A DNA stretch of 64,000 bases from Naasia lichenicola. Its GTDB lineage: Bacteria > Actinomycetota > Actinomycetes > Actinomycetales > Microbacteriaceae. The position numbers were made by a program, and so were the translations under genes. A model generated the notes under the pieces. The model saw only the letters and a list, made by a program, of their open reading frames with translations, ran no database searches and was not told the DNA's origin. Position 1 is the stretch's first letter. Each line of letters begins with the position of its first letter. Location: contig NZ_SSSM01000006.1 in the NCBI RefSeq assembly GCF_004801885.1, forward strand, positions 186,001-250,000. Direction: 5' to 3'. Shown here piece by piece: positions 17,076 to 24,853 of this stretch.

Positions 17076-17524
17076 ACGTCATCCGGAAGCCACATTTGCG
17101 GAGCGAGGAGGGCTCGACCCTTCCGCTCATCGCGATCTTCACGGCGCTGGCGCTCGCGATGGTGCTCGTCGCCGCGTCCGCGAGCTCGCTCTACCTCTCC
17201 CGAGCCCGGCTGTTCTCGCTCGCCGACGGTGCGGCGCTGAGTGGAGCCGAGTCCTACGAGCTCGAGGGAGTCGCTGTGCTGGATGGCGAGGTGCGCGCGA
17301 CCTTGGACTCCGGATCCATTGTCGCCGCGGTGCAGGAGTACCTCGACCTCGCTCCATCCGCGGACGGCTTCGACGAGCTGAGCGTGATCCGGGCGGAGAC
17401 GAGCGATGGCCGTTCGGCGATCGTCACCCTCGCCGCCACCTGGCACCCACCCGTCCTGTCGCCTCTGATGCCCGACGGTGTTCTGATCGAGGTGACCTCC
17501 ACCGCGCGCAGCGTCTTCCAGTAG
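17072..17524 (+). CDS. TadG-like/TadE-like secreted pilus protein
   Basis: A 150-aa protein in an ATGA overlap with the previous gene. RSEEGSTLPLIAIFTALALA is the signature of the third actinobacterial Tad minor subunit (TadG-like N-terminus), followed by a domain facing outside. It is far shorter than proteobacterial TadG and lacks a von Willebrand domain. It ends the pilus gene run; the next gene converges with 3 bp between stops. Confidence 0.75.
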   Translation: MNVIRKPHLRSEEGSTLPLIAIFTALALAMVLVAASASSLYLSRARLFSLADGAALSGAESYELEGVAVLDGEVRATLDSGSIVAAVQEYLDLAPSADGFDELSVIRAETSDGRSAIVTLAATWHPPVLSPLMPDGVLIEVTSTARSVFQ

Positions 17525-17527
17525 CCG

Positions 17528-19057
17528 TCATGCCGGTGCCTCGACCTCCTCGAGGTCGACGGCGGTGGCGTTCGGCAGCCGGGCGAACACCCGCCAGCCG
17601 CCCGGCACGGGTCCGATGTCCGCGTGGCCGCCGAGCTCCTCGGCTCGGTGCCGAAGGGATGGGACACCCATCCCGTTTCCGACGGGTCGGCTCATCGTCG
17701 CCTCGTTGGCGATCTCGATCTCCAGGCTGCCCGCGGTGAGCGCCAGGGTCACGGAGACGGGCTGACCCTGCGCGTGCTTCTCGGCGTTGGTCAGGGCTTC
17801 TCCGACGATCCGGAACGCGGCGAGACCGATCGCCGCCGAGAGCTCGGGGCGCGCGGCCGGAAGCATCAGCGATGCTCCCGCGCGATCGGCGCGGTGCTCG
17901 ACGGCGCTCCAGAGGCCACGCTGTTCGAGATCGAGCGGCCACAGGCCTTCGACGACTCGGCGCAGGTGAGCGATCGCACTGCGGAGGTCCGCACGCGCCA
18001 GGTCGAGATTCGCACGGGCCTGATCGTCCGCGGACATCTGATTGCGAGCGGCATCGGCTCGCATCACGGCACCGGTGAGCAGGGGGCCGAGATCGTCGTG
18101 CAGATCGCGATGCAGCCGCACCTGCTCGCGACTGCGGGCTTCGACGATGCCGGCTCTGGCGAGGCGGAGGTCCTCGAGGAGCTGCGTCTCCCGAACGAGA
18201 TGGGAGAGGGACAGGGCGACGAGCTGGAGGGCGTCCCGATCCCGGGAGTGCAGACGCCGCTCGCCCGGACGGAGGGTGACCCGGACGATCAGATCCGACT
18301 CCACATCCACAGGCATCTCCACTACGCGGCGGCTGGGCGTGACGGTGGGGGATGCCGCCGAGTCGGCGACGGTGCTGCCCGAGCGCTGCAGCTCCAATCG
18401 GGGCAGCCGCAGGGCGCGGGCGGTCGCCGACAGGGCAGCGGAGGTGCCGTCCTGTCGTTCAGTGGCTCCCCACCCGATCTTGAGCGCCGTGCGGGCGGGA
18501 TCGGCGCGATCGCCGTAGATGCTGCGGCCCACCGCGCGCCGGAGGAGGGACAGCAGCGGTCCGAAGAGCAGTGCGAATGAGATCGCGGCGACGGTGTGCA
18601 CCGTTCGATCGGCCGCCGCGGGCAGGAACTCCGAGGCCACGGCCACCACGATCGCGTACATGGCGACCACCGCGAGCGATGTGACGAGGTAGAGGACAAA
18701 CGTCGACACATCGATGAGCACGAGGGCGAACGCGGTCAGGCAGAGGAGAGTCCCGATGGCCGCTGCGACGACGCCGCCCGCCGGCACGACATCGGCGGGG
18801 AGGAAGTAGACCGGGAGGGAGGGGATGGCGCCGAGGAGCGCCAGCACGGCGATCGCGACGCTGGACCGTCGGCCACCCCGCCAGGCGGGAATGAGCAGAA
18901 CCAGCGTGGCGAGTGCGACGGCGACCGTGATGGCGAGCGCGATCAGGGGAAGCGCCACGCTGTCTGTCTCGGGATCCGGGGCGATCTCCAGAGCGGGAGG
19001 TATCGCGGCGAGTGCGAGAAGCGCGGCGAGCACCAGTCCGATGCGCTTGGCGGTCAT
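17528..19057 (-). CDS. NarL-type sensor histidine kinase
   Basis: A 509-aa membrane kinase. The N-terminal 180 residues form several transmembrane helices; a GAF-like or linker region follows (about 190-290). HisKA_3 has the phospho-accepting histidine about residue 320 in LHRDLHDDLGP, and the ATPase domain has the N-box in GEALTNAEKHA and a glycine-rich region GNGMGVPSLRHRAEELGG. It overlaps the downstream end of its response regulator gene by ATGA, so the two are one unit with the regulator first. The signal is unknown. Confidence 0.9.
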   Translation of the reverse strand: MTAKRIGLVLAALLALAAIPPALEIAPDPETDSVALPLIALAITVAVALATLVLLIPAWRGGRRSSVAIAVLALLGAIPSLPVYFLPADVVPAGGVVAAAIGTLLCLTAFALVLIDVSTFVLYLVTSLAVVAMYAIVVAVASEFLPAAADRTVHTVAAISFALLFGPLLSLLRRAVGRSIYGDRADPARTALKIGWGATERQDGTSAALSATARALRLPRLELQRSGSTVADSAASPTVTPSRRVVEMPVDVESDLIVRVTLRPGERRLHSRDRDALQLVALSLSHLVRETQLLEDLRLARAGIVEARSREQVRLHRDLHDDLGPLLTGAVMRADAARNQMSADDQARANLDLARADLRSAIAHLRRVVEGLWPLDLEQRGLWSAVEHRADRAGASLMLPAARPELSAAIGLAAFRIVGEALTNAEKHAQGQPVSVTLALTAGSLEIEIANEATMSRPVGNGMGVPSLRHRAEELGGHADIGPVPGGWRVFARLPNATAVDLEEVEAPA

Positions 19058-19698
19058 GCGCCGAAGCCGCTCTCGCGAGCCAGGACGATGGCTTCCGGCC
19101 GGCTTGCGACTCCCAGCTTCAGGAAGATCGCCGAGATGTGGTTGCCGATGGTCTTGGCGGCGATGCCCAGCCTGGTCGCGATGGCCGCATTCGATATTCC
19201 GCGTGCGATGAGGTCGAGAACCTCTCGTTCGCGAGCAGTGAGCTGCGGGAACGCGGGAGCAGGCTCAGATGCGCGCGACCGGCCGAGGACTCGGGACGCG
19301 ACATCCGCAGAGAAGATCGCGCCTCCCGCGGCCACGGCTCGGACGGCCCGCTCTATCTCCTCCGGTTCCGCGCCCTTGAGGAGGTATCCGCGGGCGCCGG
19401 CGGCGAGTGCATCCGCGATGAGCTCGTCCTCGTCGAACATCGTGAGCACCAGCACGGCGGTCTCCGGCACCTCCACCGCCATCCGTCGCGCCGCCTGGAC
19501 GCCGTCGAGGTGCGGCATCCGCAGGTCGAGGATGACGACGTCGGGCCTGCTGAGGACGGCTTCACGGACGGCGGCCGCTCCATCCGCTGCCTGCGCGACC
19601 ACCTCGACCCCATCGAGCGTGTCGAGGAGCGCGACGAGTCCGCCCCGGACGATCGGATGGTCATCGGCGACCAGCACGCGGATCGGGTCCACTTCCAT
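19054..19698 (-). CDS. NarL/LuxR family response regulator
   Basis: A 214-aa two-component regulator. The receiver domain has the acidic pair ADDHP, phospho-acceptor Asp58 in VVILDLRMP and Lys in GYLLKGAEP. The LuxR-type DNA-binding domain starts at LTAREREVLDLIARGISNAA. It is translated just ahead of the kinase. A perfect palindrome 31 nt upstream (19729-19752) is a probable binding site, suggesting autoregulation and perhaps control of the divergent membrane protein gene. Confidence 0.92.
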   Translation of the reverse strand: MEVDPIRVLVADDHPIVRGGLVALLDTLDGVEVVAQAADGAAAVREAVLSRPDVVILDLRMPHLDGVQAARRMAVEVPETAVLVLTMFDEDELIADALAAGARGYLLKGAEPEEIERAVRAVAAGGAIFSADVASRVLGRSRASEPAPAFPQLTAREREVLDLIARGISNAAIATRLGIAAKTIGNHISAIFLKLGVASRPEAIVLARESGFGA

Positions 19699-19728
19699 GA
19701 CCGAAGTCTGGCGGTGTCAGGACGTCGG

Positions 19729-19752
19729 CGGGTAGGGGTGCGCCCCTACCCG
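19729..19752. promoter_or_regulatory. Perfect palindromic operator between the response regulator and a divergent gene
   Basis: CGGGTAGGGG-TGCG-CCCCTACCCG: 10-bp perfect arms with a 4-bp centre. It lies 31 nt upstream of the response regulator start and 130 nt upstream of the divergent membrane protein. Its symmetry suits a dimeric LuxR-type regulator. Confidence 0.6.
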
Positions 19753-19881
19753 GATCAGGTGGATTCGTCGATCCTTCCCGGGTGAGCACGGCTGCGCCCC
19801 CGTGAGATGGGCGGATGCGAGGGCGACGATCGGCCATGGCCCCAGTCGGGCGCCATCCGCCGCCACAGTTCCGGAGATCCC

Positions 19882-20298
19882 ATGTCACTCACCTCGTCCG
19901 CTGCCCTGCCCGCACGGTCCGCCCGCCGACCCATCAGCCTGCGGATCGGCCTCATCCTCGGAGTCGTCCTCCTCGTGGCATCAGCCATCCCCGCGGTCTC
20001 GGACATCGGCTTCGACGGTTCGGGGATGGACGTCGTCGTCGTGCTGCTCGCGATCCTGATGCCGGCGATGGCCCTGGCCGCCATCGTCCTCGTGCCTTTC
20101 GCCTGGTCGGGCAGGCGCAGGCCCTCGCTCGCCTTCGTGATCCTCCAGCTCGTCTCGCTGGTGCCGTCCCTCCCGCCCATCGTGCTTGCGGTCAGCGGCC
20201 AGATCCCCGTCGTCGTCCTCGCCGCGGTCGGCATCGGCGCGCTTCTCACGGTCCTGTCAGCCGTGCTGGTCGGCCGAGGCATGGGCGCGCAGCGATGA
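19882..20298 (+). CDS. Small polytopic membrane protein divergent from the two-component system
   Basis: A 138-aa protein with about four hydrophobic helices and no recognised family. It starts at ATG 19882 with GGAG upstream. Its hydrophobic profile resembles part of the neighbouring kinase's sensor region (runs of Val/Leu/Ala plus VPSLPPI versus IPSLPVY), which may reflect a shared ancestry but is only a visual impression. A role as target or modulator of the adjacent two-component system is plausible from position. Confidence 0.65.
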   Translation: MSLTSSAALPARSARRPISLRIGLILGVVLLVASAIPAVSDIGFDGSGMDVVVVLLAILMPAMALAAIVLVPFAWSGRRRPSLAFVILQLVSLVPSLPPIVLAVSGQIPVVVLAAVGIGALLTVLSAVLVGRGMGAQR

Positions 20299-20334
20299 GC
20301 GCGCTCATCCTCTGATCCGCGGGACGGGCAGCAC

Positions 20335-21369
20335 TCAGGCGAGCAGCTCGCGCACGCGGGGGATGACCTTCGTGCCGTAGAGCTCGATGTTCTTCATCAG
20401 CTTGGCGTGCGAGGTCGGGCCGGCGCTGTACTTGAAGTCGAAGCGCTGCACGCCGAGTGCGCGCACCGTCGCGGCGATCTTCTGCGCCACCGTCTCGGGC
20501 GAGCCGACGTAGAGGGAGCCGTGCCGAACCTCCTGGTCGAACTCGCCGCGGGCCATGGGCGGCCAACCGCGCTCCTTGCCGATCTTGTCGCGGTTCTCCT
20601 TGAATCCGGGGAAGAACTCGGCCGAGGCCTGCTCGTCCGTCTCGGCGACGTAGCCGGGGGAGTGCACGCCGATCGGCAGGTCGTCGGGCATCTCGAGCTG
20701 GGCGAGCGCGCGGTGGAACAGGTCGACGTAGGGCGCGAAGCGCTTCGGGTCGCCGCCGATGATCGCCAGCATCAGCGGGAGGCCGTAGCGGGCGGCCCGA
20801 ACGACCGACTCCGGGCTGCCGCCGACGCCGATCCACGCCTTGAGCGAGCCCGACTCGGTGGTGGGGAAGACGCGCTGGTTCACCACCGGCGGGCGGAAGG
20901 TGCCCTCCCAGTTGACCGGCCCCTCCTCGAGGAGGTGCCCGAAGAGGTCGAGCTTCTCGGAGAAGAGCTCCTCGTACTGCGCGAGGTCGTAGCCGAAGAG
21001 CGGGAACGACTCGGTGAAGGAGCCGCGGCCGAGGATGACCTCCGCGCGACCGTTGGTGACGGCGTCGAGGGTGGCGAAGCGCTGGAAGACGCGGATCGGA
21101 TCGTCCGAGCTCAGCACGGTCACGGCCGAGCCGACCCGGATGCGCTCGGTGCGCGCGCCGATCGCGGTGAGCGCGATCTCGGGTGCCGAGATGGCGAAGT
21201 CGGCGCGGTGGTGCTCGCCGATCCCGATGAAGTCGATGCCGACGCTGTCGGCGAGGACGCCCTCTTCGACGACGTCTCGGATGACCTGGGCGTAGCCGAC
21301 CTCGGCGCCATCCTCCGTCCTCGTCACATCGCCGAAGGTGTCGATGCCGAATTCGAGTGGTGCCGCCAT
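20335..21369 (-). CDS. LLM class flavin-dependent oxidoreductase
   Basis: A 344-aa luciferase-like monooxygenase of the Atu2307/2I7G-type subgroup, starting MAAPLEFGIDTFGDV. Visible features are the first barrel strand FGIDTF, GIGEHHRADFA with the conserved His pair, and GRGSFTESFPLFGYDL. Such enzymes use reduced FMN (or F420) and often oxygen; the substrate is unknown. An upstream in-frame start at 21420 is possible but neither start has a good ribosome site. It is divergent from a MarR gene and may be among its targets. Confidence 0.87.
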   Translation of the reverse strand: MAAPLEFGIDTFGDVTRTEDGAEVGYAQVIRDVVEEGVLADSVGIDFIGIGEHHRADFAISAPEIALTAIGARTERIRVGSAVTVLSSDDPIRVFQRFATLDAVTNGRAEVILGRGSFTESFPLFGYDLAQYEELFSEKLDLFGHLLEEGPVNWEGTFRPPVVNQRVFPTTESGSLKAWIGVGGSPESVVRAARYGLPLMLAIIGGDPKRFAPYVDLFHRALAQLEMPDDLPIGVHSPGYVAETDEQASAEFFPGFKENRDKIGKERGWPPMARGEFDQEVRHGSLYVGSPETVAQKIAATVRALGVQRFDFKYSAGPTSHAKLMKNIELYGTKVIPRVRELLA

Positions 21370-21511
21370 GGGTGCTGTCCGATCTGTCGCGAACGATCTA
21401 TGCGTGCGTATGAACGCCATGCCTGCATCAACTCTCGCAGAGCCGGATTGATTCCCCGCCTCAGCCCCTGGGTGCGGAGTCGACCGGGCCGCCGCGGATT
21501 GCCGGTGAAGG

Positions 21512-21566
21512 ATTGCTCAAGATCAAAGCTTCATGGAACCTGAAGCACTATCTTGGGATCAGCAAT
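21512..21566. promoter_or_regulatory. Large interrupted inverted repeat, candidate MarR operator
   Basis: Three nested pairs are centred near 21538: ATTGCT/AGCAAT, CAAGAT/ATCTTG and GCTTCA/TGAAGC. The block ends 22 nt before the MarR start codon and lies in the divergent promoter region with the LLM oxidoreductase. This suits binding of a MarR dimer, possibly two side by side. Confidence 0.55.
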
Positions 21567-21588
21567 CAAACAGGTCGGGGGAGCCGCG

Positions 21589-22140
21589 GTGTCGATGCGC
21601 CAGGAAGAGTTCGAAGACGACGGCGCCGGTGACGGCGAGATCGTCGGACTAGCGCGCCGGATAGGCTCGACTGTCGTGACGGACGACCAAATCGACGCGC
21701 TGACCGCTCAGACCATCCGGCTCATCCGCTCCGCCGATTCGGTGCGGCACCGCCTCGCCACCCTCGACCAGCTCGGTCCCACCGAGGTGCGCGCCGTGAG
21801 CCGCATCGGCCAGGCCGGCCAGGTCACCCCGAAGATGCTGGCGACCGCCCTCGAGATGACCACCGGCGCCGTGACCGCGATTCTCGACAGGCTCGAGACC
21901 GCCGGGCTGCTCCGCCGGCTGCCGAATCCCGCCGACCGGCGCAGCACCCTCATCGAGCTCACCGCGGAGGGCAAGACCGTCTCCGACCGGATGTACGTCG
22001 AGTTCAACCAGGTCGTCGCGAGCGTCACCAAGTTCCTCGATGGCGACAACATCGGCACCGTGACCGAGTTCCTCGAGCAGGCAGCAGACGCGATGTACAC
22101 CCATGCCTCGACCGATCGCGACGGCAACCCGCTGAGCTGA
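21589..22140 (+). CDS. MarR family transcriptional regulator
   Basis: A 183-aa winged-helix regulator. The DNA-binding core reads TPKMLATALEMTTGAVTAIL then DRLETAGLLRRLPNPADRR, the classic MarR recognition helix and wing. The GTG start at 21589 follows a strong GGGGGAG. A long inverted repeat covers the space just upstream, pointing to autorepression and control of the divergent oxidoreductase. The convergent MFS gene lies 12 bp downstream. Confidence 0.9.
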   Translation: MSMRQEEFEDDGAGDGEIVGLARRIGSTVVTDDQIDALTAQTIRLIRSADSVRHRLATLDQLGPTEVRAVSRIGQAGQVTPKMLATALEMTTGAVTAILDRLETAGLLRRLPNPADRRSTLIELTAEGKTVSDRMYVEFNQVVASVTKFLDGDNIGTVTEFLEQAADAMYTHASTDRDGNPLS

Positions 22141-22152
22141 GCGAGCCGCGGC

Positions 22153-23409
22153 TCAGGTGGTCCGACCGCTCGCGAAGCGCGGCACGTAGCGCAGAAGAAC
22201 TCCTGCGCCGACCAGTCCCAGGACTCCGAGGGTGGCCGCGGCGAACGGCAGCGAGATGAGCGCCGTGAGCCCGGCGACGGCCACCGGTGCTGCCGCCGCG
22301 CCTGCGTCATTGGTGAACCGCCAGGCCCCGAGGAAGGGCGCCGGATCTCGGCGCGGCGCGAGGTCGGCCCCCATGGTCATCAGCATCCCGGCGCCGATGC
22401 CATTGGCGAGCGACAGGAAGACCGCGAGCACGATGAACCAGCCTTCGCGGCCGGGGAGCCCCGAGGTGAGGGCGAGGCCGATGTGGCCGACGCCGAGTCC
22501 GATCATCGACGGCAGGGCGGTCCACAGGCGGCCGAATCGGTCCATGATCTGCCCGCCGGCGTAGAACAGGCCGAAGTCGACGATGGATGCGATGCCGATG
22601 ATCAGCGCCGTCTGAGTGTCGGCCAGGCCGATGCTGACCGCCCAGAGCGGCAGGATCACCTGGCGGCTGGCGCGCAGTGCCGCCACGATCGCCGAGCCGA
22701 CCCCCAGGCGCAGCAGCACATCCCGCCGGGCCGCCAGGGTGCTGAACAGGCCCATCCGCGCTTCCGTCGGGGCGACGGTCGCGGTTCCACCCGTGTTCGT
22801 CTGCGCCCGGGAGAGGCGGGCCGCGCCGAAGGTCGTCTCGGGATCCGGCAGCAGGAGCAGGGTGATGGCGGCGCCGAGGCAGCCGACCACGAATATCCAG
22901 AACGCGGCCTTCGTGTCGCCGGTGATGTGGATGACGGCCGCGCTGAGGAACGGCCCGACCAGATAGCCGAGGCGGAATGTGCCGCCGAGCGTCGAGAGCG
23001 CGCGTGCGCGGTAGGCGATGGGCACGAAGCTCGTCATGAACGCGTGCCGGGCGAGCGCGAACACCGCCGTCGCGAGCCCCGCGAAGAAGATGCCGAGGCC
23101 GAGCAGGAACGGATTCGGGGCGAAGACGCTGAGCACAAGGCCGAGCAGCGCGAGCGAGGAGGCGCCGAGCATGGCCACCCGCTCGCCGACGCGGGCGACG
23201 ATCCAGCCGCTCGGCACATCGCCGACCAGCTCGCCGATCATGACCATCGCGGCGATCAGACCCGCTACCGCGAGCGTGGCGCCGAGATCGGTGGCCACCA
23301 CGGGGATGATCGGCAGGATCGCGCCCTCGCCGGTCGAGAAGAGCAGAGTCGGCAGCAGGGCCGGGAGTGCGATGCTGCGCCAACGGAACTCGGGCGCAGC
23401 ATTCGTCAT
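22153..23409 (-). CDS. MFS transporter, 12-helix
   Basis: A 418-aa major facilitator protein with about 12 hydrophobic helices. The loop 2-3 motif is present in the altered form GDVPSGWIVARVGER, typical of drug or metabolite efflux MFS. No substrate can be assigned. It converges with the MarR gene and faces away from prfB. Confidence 0.85.
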   Translation of the reverse strand: MTNAAPEFRWRSIALPALLPTLLFSTGEGAILPIIPVVATDLGATLAVAGLIAAMVMIGELVGDVPSGWIVARVGERVAMLGASSLALLGLVLSVFAPNPFLLGLGIFFAGLATAVFALARHAFMTSFVPIAYRARALSTLGGTFRLGYLVGPFLSAAVIHITGDTKAAFWIFVVGCLGAAITLLLLPDPETTFGAARLSRAQTNTGGTATVAPTEARMGLFSTLAARRDVLLRLGVGSAIVAALRASRQVILPLWAVSIGLADTQTALIIGIASIVDFGLFYAGGQIMDRFGRLWTALPSMIGLGVGHIGLALTSGLPGREGWFIVLAVFLSLANGIGAGMLMTMGADLAPRRDPAPFLGAWRFTNDAGAAAAPVAVAGLTALISLPFAAATLGVLGLVGAGVLLRYVPRFASGRTT

Positions 23410-23493
23410 GTCCCTCCGAGGCTACTCCTGACCCGATCCGACGCTTCTGCCGGTCGGATCGCCGGACAGCCCCGGCGGTAGACTCGGCAGGCC

Positions 23494-24612
23494 ATGGCCG
23501 AACTCGACTTCTCGGCGCAGATCTCCGATCTCCGCTCCACCTTCTCCGACATCCGAGCCGTGATCGACGTGGATGACCTCCGTGCTCGCGTCGCGACCCT
23601 CTCCGAAGCGGCCGGTGTGCCCGATCTCTGGGACGACCCCGCGAAGGCGCAGAAGGTGACCAGCGAGCTCAGCCACGCGCAGGCGCAGCTCGCCAAGCTG
23701 AACAGCATCGAGAGCCGCCTCGACGACCTCGAGGTGCTCGTCGAGCTCGTCAACGACGAAGCGGACGGCGCAGCAGCGGACGAGGTCGCGCTCGAAGCAG
23801 GCGACGAGCTGAAGGGCCTGCAGAAGCTGCTCGGTGAGCTCGAGGTGCAGACGCTCCTGAACGGCGAGTACGACCCCCGGCCGGCCGTCATCACCATCCG
23901 AGCAGGTGCCGGCGGCGTCGACGCCGCCGACTTCGCCGAGATGCTCCTGCGGATGTACCTGCGCTGGGCCGAGCAGCACAAGTATCCGGTGCAGGTGATG
24001 GACACCTCGTACGCGGAGGAGGCCGGGATCAAGTCCGCCACCTTCGAGGTCGACGCCCCCTACGCCTTCGGCAACCTGTCCGTCGAGGCGGGCACCCACC
24101 GCCTCGTCCGGATGTCGCCCTTCGGCGCCGCGGGCAAGCGCCAGACCAGCTTCGCCGCCGTCGAGGTCATCCCTCTGATGGAGGAGACCGAGCACATCGA
24201 CATCCCCGAGAACGACATCCGGGTCGACGTCTTCCGATCCTCGGGACCGGGTGGCCAGTCGGTCAACACCACGGACTCCGCGGTGCGCCTCACCCACATC
24301 CCCACGGGCACCGTCGTCTCGATGCAGAACGAGAAGAGCCAGATCCAGAACCGCGCGGCGGCGCTGCGGGTGCTCCAGTCACGCCTGCTCATCCTGCAGA
24401 AGGAGGAGGAGAGCGCGAAGAAGAAGGAGCTCGCCGGCACGATCACGGCCAGCTGGGGCGACCAGATCCGCAGCTACGTGCTCGCCCCATACCAGATGGT
24501 CAAGGACCTCCGCACGGAGCACGAGGTGAACAACCCGAGCAGCGTCTTCGACGGCGATCTCGACGGCTTCATCAACGCCGGCATCCGCTGGCGCAAGACC
24601 AAGGTCGACTAG
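23494..24612 (+). CDS. prfB: Peptide chain release factor 2
   Basis: RF2 (372 aa) ends translation at UGA and UAA. The stop-recognition tripeptide SPF is in [12 protein letters not shown], and the peptidyl-tRNA hydrolysis motif GGQ is in [19 protein letters not shown]. The coding sequence is continuous from ATG 23494: the in-frame UGA and programmed frameshift used in many bacteria are absent. It is the first gene of a conserved run leading to ftsE, ftsX, smpB and ssrA. Confidence 0.97.
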   Translation: MAELDFSAQISDLRSTFSDIRAVIDVDDLRARVATLSEAAGVPDLWDDPAKAQKVTSELSHAQAQLAKLNSIESRLDDLEVLVELVNDEADGAAADEVALEAGDELKGLQKLLGELEVQTLLNGEYDPRPAVITIRAGAGGVDAADFAEMLLRMYLRWAEQHKYPVQVMDTSYAEEAGIKSATFEVDAPYAFGNLSVEAGTHRLVRMSPFGAAGKRQTSFAAVEVIPLMEETEHIDIPENDIRVDVFRSSGPGGQSVNTTDSAVRLTHIPTGTVVSMQNEKSQIQNRAAALRVLQSRLLILQKEEESAKKKELAGTITASWGDQIRSYVLAPYQMVKDLRTEHEVNNPSSVFDGDLDGFINAGIRWRKTKVD

Positions 24613-24623
24613 CCCCGACCCTT

Positions 24624-24679
24624 CCTACGTTCCGGCCGAATGTGCGCGAAATTCCGCGCACATCGGCCGGTTTCGTAGG
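24624..24679. repeat. Long palindrome after prfB (copy 1 of an intergenic repeat)
   Basis: A nearly perfect 56-nt hairpin: CCTACG/CGTAGG, then CCGGCCG/CGGCCGG, then ATGTGCGCG/CGCGCACAT around AAATTC. It starts 12 nt after the prfB stop. It may act as a terminator although no U-tract follows. Confidence 0.65.
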
Positions 24680-24744
24680 TACTCCACGCGACACGGCGTC
24701 CGCCGGTGCGCCCCGATCGCAGCGGATTCCTGTGCCCGAAAGGT

Positions 24745-24790
24745 GCATCGTGTGCGCGGAATTTCGTGCACATGGAGCCGGAACGTATGA
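24745..24790. repeat. Inverted second copy of the prfB-ftsE intergenic repeat
   Basis: Read on the other strand this block (CATACGTTCCGGC ... ATGTGCACGAAATTCCGCG) closely matches the left part of the palindrome at 24624. The core ATGTG-CGAAATT-CGCACA is again self-complementary. So two related palindromes sit head to head in a 241-nt gap. Confidence 0.6.
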
Positions 24791-24853
24791 ATACTCGGCG
24801 GGTCAGGGTGTCGCGGCGACATCCGGACCGGGCCTGCATACGCTCGAGGGGCC

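Noticed and set aside
23494-24612. Programmed frameshift in prfB
   Set aside because: No in-frame UGA or shifty CUU-UGA site is present; the coding sequence is uninterrupted.
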